NCBI RefSeq assembly: GCF_023715155.1
Contig: NZ_JAMBNQ010000001.1
Span: forward strand, 434,001-498,000
Length of the DNA: 64,000 nucleotides
Reading direction: 5' to 3'
Source of the DNA: Neobacillus mesonae
GTDB lineage: Bacteria; Bacillota; Bacilli; Bacillales; Cytobacillaceae
Below the pieces are notes generated by a model. The model was not told where the DNA came from. It saw only the letters and a program-made list of their open reading frames with translations, and searched no databases. A program made the position numbers and the translations under genes. This document shows, one piece after another, positions 7,451-16,873 of this stretch. Position 1 is the stretch's first letter. Each line of letters starts with the position of its first letter.

Positions 7451-8911
7451 ATGAGTAATGTAAACAAACCATTGACAACAGGAACTGGAGCGCCAGTAGG
7501 AGATAATCAAAATTCAATGACAGCTGGAGGCCGCGGTCCGACACTAATCCAAGATGTTCATTTGCTTGAAAAATTAGCCCATTTCAACCGTGAGCGTGTA
7601 CCGGAGCGGGTTGTACATGCTAAAGGTGCAGGAGCGCATGGATATTTTGAAGTAACAAACGACATGTCTAAATATACAAAGGCAAAGCTCTTTAATGGCG
7701 TCGGCAAACGGACGCCGATGTTTATCCGATTCTCAACTGTAGCCGGTGAACTTGGCTCAGCTGATACTGTTAGAGACCCGCGCGGATTTGCAGTTAAATT
7801 TTATACAGAAGAAGGAAACTATGATCTAGTTGGGAATAACACACCGATTTTCTTTATTCGGGATGCCATTAAATTTCCAGACTTTATCCATACACAAAAA
7901 CGCGATCCACGAACTCATCTGAAAAATCTTAACGCAATTTGGGATTTTTGGAGCTTGTCTCCGGAATCGCTGCACCAGGTTACATATCTGATGGGCGACC
8001 GGGGCATACCGGCAACATTGCGCCATATGAACGGTTACGGCAGCCATACCTTTAAATGGGTAAATGCTGAAGGTAAAGCTGTTTGGGTAAAATATCACTT
8101 TATTGCAGAACAAGGTGTTAAAAATATGGCCAACGATGTCGCTGCAAAATTAGCCGGCGAAAATCCTGATTATCATACAGAAGACTTGTTTAATGCCATT
8201 GAAAACGGTGATTTCCCTGCATGGAAATTGTCCGTACAAATCATGCCATTAGAAGATGCCAATACGTACCGCTTTGATCCATTTGATGTCACAAAGGTTT
8301 GGTCCCACAAGGACTATCCGCTGATTGAAGTAGGACGGATGGTATTAAACCGCAATCCGGAAAACTATTTTGCCGAAGTGGAGCAGGCCACCTTCTCACC
8401 AGGTACAATGGTACCAGGTATTGAAGCATCACCAGATAAAATGCTTCAAGGACGCCTATTCGCCTATTCCGATGCCCATCGTTACCGCGTCGGCGCCAAT
8501 CATAATCTATTGCCGATCAACCGTCCAAGAGTCGAAGCAGCAAACTATCAACGTGATGGAGCCATGCGTTTTGATAACAATGGCGGTGGTTCCGTATATT
8601 ATGAGCCAAACAGTTACGGCGGACCAAAAGAAGTGACGGAACATAAGCAGACACCATTTGAAGTAACCGGCCAGGCAGTGCAGGCCGCATATGATCACGA
8701 TGATCACTATACCCAGGCTGGCGACCTATACCGCTTGATGTCAGTGGAAGAGCGCGGTCGCTTAGTTGAAAATATCGTCGCCGCCATGAAGCCGGTTGAA
8801 CGAGATGACATTAAACTCCGCCAAATCCAGCATTTCTATAAAGCTGACCCTGAATACGGCGAGAGAGTGGCAAAAGGATTAAATTTGCAGGTACCGCAGG
8901 AAGTAAAATAA
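7451..8911 (+). CDS. katA: Vegetative catalase, small-subunit heme type
   Basis: This 486-residue monofunctional catalase disproportionates H2O2 in the cytosol. Visible active-site features are His56 in [12 protein letters not shown] and Asn129 in the GNNTPIFF segment. Also present are the [12 protein letters not shown] block and the proximal heme-ligand segment [12 protein letters not shown]. Length and the [10 protein letters not shown] block match Bacillus KatA. The start follows GAGGTGATGAA. A PerR-type operator and promoter precede it and a strong terminator follows, so it is a single-gene unit. Confidence 0.96.
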   Translation: MSNVNKPLTTGTGAPVGDNQNSMTAGGRGPTLIQDVHLLEKLAHFNRERVPERVVHAKGAGAHGYFEVTNDMSKYTKAKLFNGVGKRTPMFIRFSTVAGELGSADTVRDPRGFAVKFYTEEGNYDLVGNNTPIFFIRDAIKFPDFIHTQKRDPRTHLKNLNAIWDFWSLSPESLHQVTYLMGDRGIPATLRHMNGYGSHTFKWVNAEGKAVWVKYHFIAEQGVKNMANDVAAKLAGENPDYHTEDLFNAIENGDFPAWKLSVQIMPLEDANTYRFDPFDVTKVWSHKDYPLIEVGRMVLNRNPENYFAEVEQATFSPGTMVPGIEASPDKMLQGRLFAYSDAHRYRVGANHNLLPINRPRVEAANYQRDGAMRFDNNGGGSVYYEPNSYGGPKEVTEHKQTPFEVTGQAVQAAYDHDDHYTQAGDLYRLMSVEERGRLVENIVAAMKPVERDDIKLRQIQHFYKADPEYGERVAKGLNLQVPQEVK

Positions 8912-8928
8912 GCTAGATTTAAAGAATT

Positions 8929-8961
8929 GGCCGCTCTTTTTTCGGAAGAGCGGCTGTTTCT
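8929..8961 (+). terminator. katA terminator
   Basis: GCCGCTCTT (8930-8938) pairs with AAGAGCGGC (8946-8954), followed by TGTTTCT. Confidence 0.85.
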
Positions 8962-9010
8962 ATAAATTTGCCTGGAGGTTATTCCTATTTATTTATGAGT
9001 TACTAAATGA

Positions 9011-9614
9011 TTCCTGCGAGTAAAAAAAAAGCGGCGGCTGAAAAAGGACATATCTGCGAGTATGAGCCGGATATCTGAGACTTGAGGAGATATATCTGCG
9101 AGTTGGTCAAAAATATCTGCGGGTTAAAAAAGAGCGGCGGCTGGAAAAGGACATATCTGCGAGTATGAGCCAGATATCCGCGACTTGAGGAGATATATCT
9201 GCGAGTATGAGCCAGATATCTGCGACTTGAGGAGATATATCTGCGAGTTAAAAAAGAGCGGCGGCTGAAAAAGGACATATCTGCGAGTATGAGCCGGATA
9301 TCTGCGACTTGAGGAGATATATCTGCGAGTTGGTCAAAAATATCTGCGGGTTAAAAAAAGCGGCCGCTAAAAAAGGACATATCTGCGAGTATGAGCCAGA
9401 TATCTGCGACTTAAAGAGAAATATCTGCGAGTATGAGCCAGATATCTGCGACTTGAGGAGATATATCTGCGAGTTGGTCAAAAATATCTGCGGGTTAAAA
9501 AAGCGGCCGCTAAAAAAGGACATATCTGCGAGTATGAGCCAGATATCCGCGACTTGAGGAGATATATCTGCGAGTTGGTCAAAAATATCTGCGACTTAAC
9601 GAAATTTATCTGAG
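9011..9614 (+). repeat. Array A of 21-bp-phased TATCTGCG cores
   Basis: The core TATCTGCG (usually ATATCTGCGAGTT or GATATCTGCGACTT) starts at 9051, 9072, 9093, 9114; 9154, 9175, 9196, 9217, 9238; 9278, 9299, 9320, 9341; 9380, 9401, 9422, 9443, 9464, 9485; and 9523, 9544, 9565, 9586. Spacing inside each cluster is exactly 21 bp; between clusters it is 38-40 bp. A GCGGC(G/C)GCT plus A-run segment marks each cluster boundary (9031, 9134, 9258, 9360, 9503). Degenerate cores sit at 9011 and 9607. Because 21 is a multiple of 3, spurious repetitive reading frames appear on both strands. I see no real gene here. Confidence 0.9.
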
Positions 9615-10630
9615 TTCCTCAATGCCCGGCGAAGATTTCGATATTTTAATGCTAATTTTTCTAATTGAAAACTATCCATAAAGTAATATCTACCTTTATT
9701 CGTTCCAGAATAATTTAATTCGGCGGACCTCAGCATTCTGCCAGAGGCATCAGGTGAGAGTACACATGCAAATTCACGAAATTGCTGATTAGTTATTTTC
9801 AAATCGTACAATAAAAAAGAATCCAATATCGTATAAACATGAGCATCTTTCGAAAAAGTATTGCAAGAAGGGCAGTGCCATTTTAACTTCACACGTGTTA
9901 AAGGCAGGTAATCACAAGTCGGACAATACACACCAGGCTTTAATTCTGATTTCTTAATTCCATAGTTTTGAAGAAGAAATTTCGTTGGCGGAGTATTCGA
10001 TTTAACGAGGAATCTGGTCATTTTTCGAAGATCCTTCGGAGTTAGGATATCAGTCTTATACTTCTGTTCATAAAGTGAAATTCTGTCCAGCATACTGTGT
10101 GATTTGCAGACCCGCTTAATCACTTTATCATTTTTCCCTTTGAATTCCAGAACTGCATTTGAATTGCTGATGACAACTAGATAATCGACCGGTACTGGCG
10201 GAAAATGATGTTCAGCAAGCAGCTTCTGAATAAATTTTCGATGCCGCTGGGCCTGTGCGATGGGGTCGGAATATCCTTTTTCATTGCCGTCTTTGTTTTG
10301 AAAAAATTGTTCATGTTCTGTGTCAAATGTGAGTTTTCCAGTCATGTTTTTAATTTCAAGGATTAGGGCAAGTTTGGTGGTTAGCAGGAGAGTGTCGATT
10401 TGGCAGTTGAAGTCACCATCGAGGAAATTTAAATCGTGGAAAATGATGGTTTCTTTTTCCGGCAGGGAACGTAAATAATAGTCAAGCGATTCTTCTCCTC
10501 GAAATCCTGCCCATCTTCTATCTAAATCTTCCGTAATGATTGGATATTTTACATGATTTTTAGGCAATCGCCGCAGGATTGCCTCTAAAATAAAAATGAC
10601 AATCGGTATTCCTCGTTCTTTTCCGATCAA
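9596..10630 (-). CDS. NERD-domain (nuclease-related) protein with C-terminal zinc ribbon
   Basis: This 344-residue protein has an N-terminal hydrophobic or amphipathic stretch. A NERD domain follows, with RWAGFRGEE, HDLNFLDGDFNCQIDTLLLTTK and the nuclease-like EIKN near residues 93-96, a PD-(D/E)XK-type arrangement. Two CPxC pairs (CPTC ... CPSC) near residues 235-255 form a probable zinc ribbon. It starts with TTG at 10630 after AAAGGAGTGAT. The last codons and stop lie inside repeat array A, and array B lies behind its promoter region. A role in DNA processing is inferred from the fold only. Confidence 0.8.
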   Translation of the reverse strand: MIGKERGIPIVIFILEAILRRLPKNHVKYPIITEDLDRRWAGFRGEESLDYYLRSLPEKETIIFHDLNFLDGDFNCQIDTLLLTTKLALILEIKNMTGKLTFDTEHEQFFQNKDGNEKGYSDPIAQAQRHRKFIQKLLAEHHFPPVPVDYLVVISNSNAVLEFKGKNDKVIKRVCKSHSMLDRISLYEQKYKTDILTPKDLRKMTRFLVKSNTPPTKFLLQNYGIKKSELKPGVYCPTCDYLPLTRVKLKWHCPSCNTFSKDAHVYTILDSFLLYDLKITNQQFREFACVLSPDASGRMLRSAELNYSGTNKGRYYFMDSFQLEKLALKYRNLRRALRNSDKFR

Positions 10631-10777
10631 AACTCATCACTCCTTTAAAAGAATACCTGTAGAATTCGATAAATTAGAAAAGAAATCCTGCAAAAAATGT
10701 AGAATTTTGTTATCAGTAACCATTTCCTCCACCATTTTGTTAAAATTACATATATTCAATTTTAACTTGTAAAAAAA

Positions 10778-10929
10778 TATCTGCGGGTTCGAAAGATATA
10801 TCTGCGAGTTTCGGAAAATATCTGCCGCTTTAACCGATATATCTGTGAGTTTCGGAAAATATCTGCGTCATCAACCGATATATCTGCGAGTTTCGGAAAA
10901 TATCTGCGTCATCAACCAATATATCTGCG
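10778..10929 (+). repeat. Array B of helically phased TATCTGCG cores
   Basis: Cores start at 10778, 10799, 10819, 10840, 10860, 10881, 10901 and 10922, alternating 21 and 20 bp (mean 20.6). The larger unit is about 41 bp (GATATATCTGCGAGTTTCGG plus AAAATATCTGCGTCATCAACC). It has the same orientation as array A and fills the divergent gap between the NERD and SDR genes. Any promoters here would be embedded in or next to it. Confidence 0.9.
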
Positions 10930-10962
10930 GCTGTACAAAATCAACATAAGGAGGCATCTATT

Positions 10963-11808
10963 ATGGCACAGCCTATCGCCATCATTACAGGCACATCGAG
11001 CGGTTTCGGACTTTTAACGACTATTGCCCTTGCACGATCGGGTTACCAAGTCATCGCCACGATGAGAACCATTGAAAAAGCTGCCAATCTATTAGAAGAA
11101 GCAAAAAAATACAATCTTGAGTCAAATATCACCCTGCATGAATTAGATGTTACGTCAGAGGCATCTATTGAAAACCTGAACTCGTTCCTTGAAACCATTG
11201 GCCGGGTTGATGTGTTGGTTAACAATGCAGGATATGCTGCCGGCGGTTTCGTTGAGGAGCTTCCTTTAGAAGAATACCGAAAACAATTTGAAACAAATGT
11301 TTTCGGTGTTATCGCTGTAACTAAAACGGTCCTCCCTTACATGAGAAAGCAGGGCCGCGGTAAAATTATCAATCTTAGCAGTATCAGCGGGAAGGTGGCA
11401 TTCCCGGGGCTGTCTCCATACTGTGCGTCTAAACATGCACTTGAAGGGTGGAGTGAAAGTCTGCGCCTTGAAATGAAGCCTTTCGGTGTTGATGTAGTCT
11501 TGATTGAGCCAGGCTCCTTTAAGACAAATATTTGGTCGACGGGCAGGCAGGTAACCGCTTCGCAAGAAAAATCGCCCTATTATGAACACATGCAAAAGCT
11601 TGAAAACTATATTCTTTCAGGTGAATCAGGGTTTGGTGATCCCAATGCGGTAGCACAAAAAATCATCGAAATAGCAAAAATAGCAAAACCAGACCTCCGT
11701 TATCCTATTGGCAAAGGAGTAAAAATGACTATTCGTTTAAAAAATCTGCTGCCTTGGAAACAATGGGAAGCAATGGTACTGAAAACTCTAAATAAAACAA
11801 AAAACTAA
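10963..11808 (+). CDS. Short-chain dehydrogenase/reductase
   Basis: This is a 281-residue classical SDR. The cofactor loop TGTSSGFG lies near residues 10-17, NNAG near 87-90, the catalytic serine in NLSSISG, and YCASK supplies the Tyr-Lys pair. PGSFKT follows the active site, as in the family. The ATG at 10963 follows AAGGAGG. The Rossmann loop lacks an obvious acidic or basic cofactor selector that I can assign. The substrate is unknown and the neighbours give no pathway context. Confidence 0.88.
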   Translation: MAQPIAIITGTSSGFGLLTTIALARSGYQVIATMRTIEKAANLLEEAKKYNLESNITLHELDVTSEASIENLNSFLETIGRVDVLVNNAGYAAGGFVEELPLEEYRKQFETNVFGVIAVTKTVLPYMRKQGRGKIINLSSISGKVAFPGLSPYCASKHALEGWSESLRLEMKPFGVDVVLIEPGSFKTNIWSTGRQVTASQEKSPYYEHMQKLENYILSGESGFGDPNAVAQKIIEIAKIAKPDLRYPIGKGVKMTIRLKNLLPWKQWEAMVLKTLNKTKN

Positions 11809-11883
11809 CCAAATCGACAAATTCTGACAAAACTTTATCTCCTTCTCTATTAAACTATTCTTAGTAACCAGAGGGGGAACAAA

Positions 11884-13911
11884 ATGAAACACAAACTCTT
11901 TATTTATATAATTTTATTTCTTTTACTAATACAAGGGGGTTTTGCACAGACTGTCAAAGCCGAGCAGCCCAATGACCTTCAAGATATGGAAATGGAATTG
12001 GCAGAGTTCCTTAAACCATGGGACGGCAAAGTTACACTGCGGTATCAAAATTTAATCACAAATGAAAGTTATTCCATAAACAGTCACACTGAGGTACCTG
12101 CCGCTAGTACCATCAAGCTTCCATTAGCCTTATACATAATGAAACTTGCCGATAAGGGGCAAATCGATTTAAACGAGCAATTAACGTACCAAAGCCATCA
12201 CTATTATGGGGGCAGCGGGGTTATACAAAAAGATCCAGTAGGTTCCAAATATACGATTGATGAACTGGTGAAAAAAGCCATGATTTATAGCGATAATATT
12301 GCTTTTATCATGCTTAAAGAGAAGGTTGGAGCGGGAAACTTTATTCAATTTTTAAAAAGCCTGGGAGCAGAATATGCCTATCCAGGTGGAAGAAATACTA
12401 CTTCTGCTGATGATTTATCCCTTTATGCCCGTGAATTATACCGGTATTCCGAGCAAAGTCCGAATGGGAAAAAGCTGGTTCAATATCTGGAGAATACCGT
12501 ATACAATACTACGATTCCGAAGGGAATACAGGATCAATTGGTTGCCCACAAAGTGGGGTTGATTCCAATGAATTTAATTTACAATGATACAGCTGTTGTC
12601 TTTGGCACAGAACCGTTTACGCTGGCGGTGACGACCAGGGGGATTGATTATGAAAAATCACAGCAGGTTATTGCTGATATTGCTTCCATTGTAAACAGCC
12701 ATCATCAATTGCTGGCTGACAGCAGGAAAAACGATTCCCAGCCAGTTTTTGCAGTGAAAAGCCAAGACACCGCTAAGTCTGTAGAAGTAAAAAAAGGGAC
12801 CTTTTTCTATCAATTTATTGAAACAACATTATTTGGAAAGTTTTTTAAACCGGTAAATCAAGAAAATGGATTTGAGCTTTTAACAGATTTACAAGGAGCT
12901 GTATCTAAAAGTCAGCCGATTGTACCGAAAGAATATCAAAATAGGAAGGATGAACCAATCCGGCTGTCTTTTGCCGGTGACGCCATGTTTGACTGGTCGG
13001 TAAAACAAACCGTCAAACAAAAAGGACCGGATTATCCTTTTCTAAACATTCGGCCTGAACTCGAATCCAGTGATTTAAATGTTGTAAATTTGGAGACTTC
13101 TGTTACCGCTAGAGGAAGTAAGCAGGGCAAGCAGTATACCTTTCGTTCTGACCCAGAAGCTTTAACGGGATTGAAGAATGCCGGATTTCAGCTTGTCAGC
13201 CTGGCTAACAACCATTCCCTTGACTTTGGACAGACAGGGTTTACGGATACCATCGTAAATTTAAAGCAATACGGACTTGATTATGTCGGTGGCGGAGTAA
13301 ACAAGGATGAAGCCTATTCTGCAAAAACTTATTCCATTAAAGGGAAAACGGTAAAAATGTTAGCCTTTTCAAGAGTATTGCCCGATACTTCATGGGCGGC
13401 GGCAGATTCAAGGCCAGGGCTTGCAAATGGCTATGACATAAACCTTATTGAAAATACAATTCAAAAAGAAAAAGCGGATGCTGATTTTTTATTTGTCTTT
13501 CTTCACTGGGGGATTGAAAAGAATCGCACACCCGAACCATTTCAGCGGGAATGGGCAAGAAAAATGATTGATTCCGGTGCGGACGGTGTAATTGGCAGCC
13601 ATCCCCATGTGCTTCAAGGGTTCGAATATTATAAAGGAAAACCGGTTGCCTATTCATTAGGGAATTTTTTATTTCCGAACTATATTAAAGGAAATGCAGC
13701 CCAAACAGGAATTTTGCACATTGATATTGCCAATGAGAAGCTCCACATGTCTTTTGTTCCATTTCGGATCTCTCAGGACCAAATTGTGAAACAATCAGAT
13801 CTTGAAAAAAATAGAGTATGGAAAGAACTTCAAAGCCTTTCGTTTGGAGATTTAGAAATTCAAAATGGAAGAATTGTAGATTTATCTTCCGTTACAAATA
13901 GTCTTCATTAA
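11884..13911 (+). CDS. Secreted fusion of a class A beta-lactamase-like domain and a CapA-type metallophosphatase
   Basis: This 675-residue protein opens with a signal peptide (hydrophobic residues 5-22). Residues about 30-275 look like a class A serine hydrolase, with S75-T-I-K78 (SxxK) and S136-D-N138 (SDN). The third motif KTG is KVG at 223-225. Residues about 357-650 are a CapA/PgsA-type domain: SFAGDAMFD, NLETSVT, ANNHSLDFG, HWGIE and GSHPHVLQG. CapA proteins take part in poly-gamma-glutamate or capsule export. The first domain may bind or cleave a cell-wall or peptide substrate and need not confer drug resistance. It has its own terminator. Confidence 0.85.
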   Translation: MKHKLFIYIILFLLLIQGGFAQTVKAEQPNDLQDMEMELAEFLKPWDGKVTLRYQNLITNESYSINSHTEVPAASTIKLPLALYIMKLADKGQIDLNEQLTYQSHHYYGGSGVIQKDPVGSKYTIDELVKKAMIYSDNIAFIMLKEKVGAGNFIQFLKSLGAEYAYPGGRNTTSADDLSLYARELYRYSEQSPNGKKLVQYLENTVYNTTIPKGIQDQLVAHKVGLIPMNLIYNDTAVVFGTEPFTLAVTTRGIDYEKSQQVIADIASIVNSHHQLLADSRKNDSQPVFAVKSQDTAKSVEVKKGTFFYQFIETTLFGKFFKPVNQENGFELLTDLQGAVSKSQPIVPKEYQNRKDEPIRLSFAGDAMFDWSVKQTVKQKGPDYPFLNIRPELESSDLNVVNLETSVTARGSKQGKQYTFRSDPEALTGLKNAGFQLVSLANNHSLDFGQTGFTDTIVNLKQYGLDYVGGGVNKDEAYSAKTYSIKGKTVKMLAFSRVLPDTSWAAADSRPGLANGYDINLIENTIQKEKADADFLFVFLHWGIEKNRTPEPFQREWARKMIDSGADGVIGSHPHVLQGFEYYKGKPVAYSLGNFLFPNYIKGNAAQTGILHIDIANEKLHMSFVPFRISQDQIVKQSDLEKNRVWKELQSLSFGDLEIQNGRIVDLSSVTNSLH

Positions 13912-13917
13912 GTTTGC

Positions 13918-13946
13918 AGAGGATGATTCATCCTCTGTTAATTTTT
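13918..13946 (+). terminator. Terminator after the fusion gene
   Basis: AGAGGATG pairs with CATCCTCT around a 3-nt loop, followed by GTTAATTTTTG. The next 194 bp to 14140 are AT-rich and I see no gene in them. Confidence 0.75.
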
Positions 13947-14140
13947 GTCGAAAAAAGGTATAGGAAAATAATGTAAGGACTTTATCTTAATTTAAAGAAA
14001 CTTTTATTTATATATGATTCCATGAAAGTAAAGACTTTTAAAAGTTTTTTAAAATAACAAAAAATTAATTTTAATAAGCAGGAATTTTCAAATCATTTTT
14101 CGAATAATTAAAATATGAGAGACATAAAGGAGGGGTTGTT

Positions 14141-14611
14141 ATGGGGGTTAAAGTGGTTGAAAAAGAAGAAATAAAAGTAGTAGGGATTTCATGGAATGGG
14201 ACATATGGGGAAATGGACAAAATTCCGGGCTTATTTCAAACATTGGAACAACGATTGGATGAGGTGTCCTTTCAGGCAAAAGAACCTGTACTTATTGCAC
14301 CATTTCATGGCCGTGAATCTGAATTTACCTATTATGTCACAACACCTGTTGAAGAAGTGAAAGAAATTCCTGAAGGGATGGTTGGTTTTACCATTCCAAG
14401 CAAATATTATGTATGCACGACTCATAAGGGGAGTTTCAAGGAGGTAGAAAATACATATTCCAAACTGTTTGCATGGATGGAGGAATATGGATATGAGCAG
14501 GATCATCAGGCATTAGGGCTCGAAATTTATAAGGAAGAGCATAAGCAGCAAAATATTGCTGGAGATCTTCAGTTTGATATTTATTTACCGGTAAAAGTCT
14601 ACAAAAACTAA
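14141..14611 (+). CDS. GyrI-like / effector-binding domain protein
   Basis: This 156-residue standalone domain has the pattern of AraC-type effector-binding (GyrI/SOUL-like) proteins. It opens with VVEKEEIKVVGISWNGTYGE, and later has YYVTTPVEEVKEIPEGMVGFTIP and a C-terminal DIYLPVK strand. There is no DNA-binding domain. Relatives bind small hydrophobic or cationic ligands, and some act as hydrolases or gyrase inhibitors. The start follows AAAGGAGGGG. An inverted copy of the structured element begins just after its stop. Confidence 0.75.
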   Translation: MGVKVVEKEEIKVVGISWNGTYGEMDKIPGLFQTLEQRLDEVSFQAKEPVLIAPFHGRESEFTYYVTTPVEEVKEIPEGMVGFTIPSKYYVCTTHKGSFKEVENTYSKLFAWMEEYGYEQDHQALGLEIYKEEHKQQNIAGDLQFDIYLPVKVYKN

Positions 14612-14621
14612 CTTTATCCGG

Positions 14622-14763
14622 CATTAACGGGCAGTAAGACTCCCGTTCAAGGCTTAGCGCAAACAGGAAGTATAAGCAGTGGGGGTTAACTGCCGCATGT
14701 TCCCGATTGATTCAGCCAACAATCAGTGGTAGATGGAAAAAAACACTGATTAAAGTTCTCTTT
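14622..14763 (-). repeat. Structured intergenic element, inverted copy 3
   Basis: Reading the minus strand, this aligns to copies 1 and 2 over their whole length. The central hairpin AATCAGTG/CACTGATT (14721-14728/14744-14751) is perfect. GGCAGT (14630-14635) remains complementary to ACTGCC (14689-14694) as the pseudoknot. The outer stem has decayed. It sits between the GyrI-like gene and the FMN riboswitch. Confidence 0.5.
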
Positions 14764-14842
14764 ATTTTTAAAAATGTGAGCAGGCTATTTCCTTTTACTC
14801 CATTTCTTCTGTATAATGAAGATTAATTAAAATTAAATATTT

Positions 14843-14979
14843 CCTTCGGGGCAAGGTGAAAGTCCTTACCGGCGGTGATGAAGCATGGCTTCTTAGTCCG
14901 TGACCCGGTTAACAATGGTTAAACGGTGGATCTGGTGAAACTCCAGGGCCGACAGTTATAGTCTGGATGGGAGAAGGAT
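14843..14979 (+). ncRNA. FMN riboswitch (RFN element)
   Basis: The conserved RFN blocks occur in order: CTTCGGGGCAAGGTG, AAGTCCTTACCGGCGG, GTCCGTGACCCG, GGTGAAACTCCAGGGCCGAC and GATGGGAGAAGGAT. A TATAAT -10 element lies upstream at 14812-14817. With the terminator at 15044 it should switch off the rib operon when FMN is abundant. Confidence 0.96.
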
Positions 14980-15043
14980 AAACTCAGGTTTAGACATTTG
15001 AAAAAATTCATATGTTTAAGCCTTAATTTCCTATTGTCTTTTT

Positions 15044-15080
15044 AGGCCCTGAACTTTCTGATTCAGGGCCTTTTTATTTT
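15044..15080 (+). terminator. FMN-controlled terminator
   Basis: AGGCCCTGAA (15044-15053) pairs with TTCAGGGCCT (15062-15071), followed by TTTT. It lies just before the ribD ribosome binding site. Confidence 0.92.
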
Positions 15081-15099
15081 GCATAAGGAGAAAAAATTT

Positions 15100-16182
15100 A
15101 TGAATGATACATACTACATGAATTTTGCTTTAAATCTTGCCAAAGGTACAGCAGGACAAACAACGCCTAACCCTGTGGTCGGAGCGGTGCTGGTCAAGGA
15201 CAATCAGATTATTGGAATGGGTGCTCATCTGAAAGCTGGGGAACCCCATGCAGAGGTACATGCCATTCGTATGGCAGGGGAAAAGGCAAAGGATTCCACT
15301 CTTTATGTCACCCTTGAACCTTGCAGTCATTATGGTAAAACACCGCCTTGTTCAGATTTGGTCATTAAAACGGGAATCAAAAAAGTATTTGTCGCAACCA
15401 CGGACCCCAATCCGCGTGTTGCCGGTACTGGAATTGATCGGATGAAAAAGGCCGGCATCGAAGTGGAAACAGGGCTTCTTGAACAGGAAGCACGAGAACT
15501 GAATAAAATCTTTTTTTACAACATTAAAACAGGTCTTCCATATGTGACCCTGAAAACAGCTGTCAGCTTAGATGGCAGGACGGCAACAGTTACAGGTGAA
15601 AGTAAGTGGATTACGGGTGAAGAGGCCCGTGCCGATGTACACCAATTCCGTCACCAGCATGATGGCATATTGGTGGGAGTCAATACAGTTATTCAAGACA
15701 ATCCTTCCTTAACGACAAGACTTCCATCCGGAGGGAAGAATCCGATCAGAATTATTTTGGATACCCGGCTTCGTACACCTAAAGAGGCAAAAGTGATTAC
15801 GGACGGGATGGCTCCTACCTGGATTGTGACGGGCTCTGAGGTAGATTTGGCAAAGGAAAAGGAGTTTCAAGAAGCCGGGATTGAAATGATAAAAATGGCT
15901 GATTCATCCATTTCAATAAAAGCTATGCTGAAAATACTGGGCGAACGCGGTATTACTTCCCTTTTCGTCGAAGGCGGTGCAGAGGTACATGGCAGCTTTT
16001 TAAAAGAGCGTGCTTTTCAACAAATGATTACCTATATTGCACCGAAATTAATTGGCGGAAAACTTGCCCCTGCCTCCTTTGGGGGACCGGGAATTGAAAA
16101 AATGGCAGACGCAGTTGATTTAAATTTAAAGCAGGTAGAACTCATAGGCGATGATATAAGAATTATTGCAGAGCCTAAATAA
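15100..16182 (+). CDS. ribD: Bifunctional riboflavin biosynthesis deaminase/reductase
   Basis: This 360-residue enzyme carries out the second and third steps from GTP to riboflavin: deamination of the pyrimidinone and reduction of the ribosyl side chain. The N-terminal deaminase shows the zinc motifs HAE and PCSHYGKTPPC. The reductase half follows from about residue 145 (PYVTLKTAVSLDGRTAT). The ATG at 15100, after AAGGAG, is preferred over an in-frame TTG at 15079 that lies in the terminator/SD region. It is the first gene of ribD-ribE-ribBA-ribH. Confidence 0.96.
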   Translation: MNDTYYMNFALNLAKGTAGQTTPNPVVGAVLVKDNQIIGMGAHLKAGEPHAEVHAIRMAGEKAKDSTLYVTLEPCSHYGKTPPCSDLVIKTGIKKVFVATTDPNPRVAGTGIDRMKKAGIEVETGLLEQEARELNKIFFYNIKTGLPYVTLKTAVSLDGRTATVTGESKWITGEEARADVHQFRHQHDGILVGVNTVIQDNPSLTTRLPSGGKNPIRIILDTRLRTPKEAKVITDGMAPTWIVTGSEVDLAKEKEFQEAGIEMIKMADSSISIKAMLKILGERGITSLFVEGGAEVHGSFLKERAFQQMITYIAPKLIGGKLAPASFGGPGIEKMADAVDLNLKQVELIGDDIRIIAEPK

Positions 16183-16194
16183 GGGGGTGGATTT

Positions 16195-16854
16195 TTGTTT
16201 ACTGGAATCATTGAAGAAATTGGAATCCTTTCGAATATGAAAAGAACGGGGGAATCCTTTGTTCTAACCATTGAAGCAAAAAGAATTCTGGATGACGTTC
16301 ATCTTGGCGACAGTATTGCAGTCAATGGGGTGTGTTTAACAGTTACGTCTTTTACTGGCAATCGTTTTACAGTTGATGTCATGCCTGAGACAGTAAAGGC
16401 GACCAGTTTAAAGGACTTGAAGCGCGGGTCAAAAGTTAACCTCGAGCGTGCCATGGCAGCCGGAGGCAGATTTGGAGGGCACTTCGTTTCAGGACATATA
16501 GATGGAACAGGTGTGATTAAAAGCAAAAATGCGTTTGAAAATGCAGTGTACTATGAGATTGAAGCCGATCCGCACCTAATGAAATATATCATTCTAAAAG
16601 GCTCCATTGCGGTGGATGGGACAAGCTTGACTGTTTTTGGGGTGACGGAAAATAGTTTTACCATTTCTCTTATTCCCCACACATTATCGGAAACGGTCCT
16701 GGGCCTTAAGGGGGCCGGAGATGTGGTCAATTTGGAATGCGATATGTTAGGGAAATATATAGGCCATTTTTTTAAAAATCTCCAATCAGACCAGCAGCAA
16801 TCCCAAAAAAGCGGGATAACATCACAATTTTTACAGGAAAATGGATTTCTTTAA
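16195..16854 (+). CDS. ribE: Riboflavin synthase alpha subunit
   Basis: This 219-residue protein has two similar lumazine-binding halves, with MFTGIIEE at the start and GHFVSGHIDGTG and GKYIGHFF near the repeat ends. It joins two 6,7-dimethyl-8-ribityllumazine molecules to give riboflavin. It starts with TTG at 16195 after AAGGGGGTGG, 12 nt after ribD. The long Gln/Ser-rich tail is ordinary for Bacillus. Confidence 0.95.
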   Translation: MFTGIIEEIGILSNMKRTGESFVLTIEAKRILDDVHLGDSIAVNGVCLTVTSFTGNRFTVDVMPETVKATSLKDLKRGSKVNLERAMAAGGRFGGHFVSGHIDGTGVIKSKNAFENAVYYEIEADPHLMKYIILKGSIAVDGTSLTVFGVTENSFTISLIPHTLSETVLGLKGAGDVVNLECDMLGKYIGHFFKNLQSDQQQSQKSGITSQFLQENGFL

Positions 16855-16873
16855 TAAAAAGGAGTGAGGAAAT

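Noticed and set aside
9003-9557. Repetitive open frames on both strands (YISSSRRYLAHT- and YICELVKNICGL-type peptides)
   Set aside because: They arise because the 21-bp repeat period is a multiple of three. There are no convincing ribosome binding sites, and both strands are open in several frames.
9011-10929. CRISPR array
   Set aside because: Repeats are only about 11 bp, the intervening sequences are themselves repeated and not unique, and there are no cas genes.
12104-12562. Antibiotic-resistance beta-lactamase
   Set aside because: The KTG motif is changed and the domain is fused to CapA, so a drug-resistance call is not supported.
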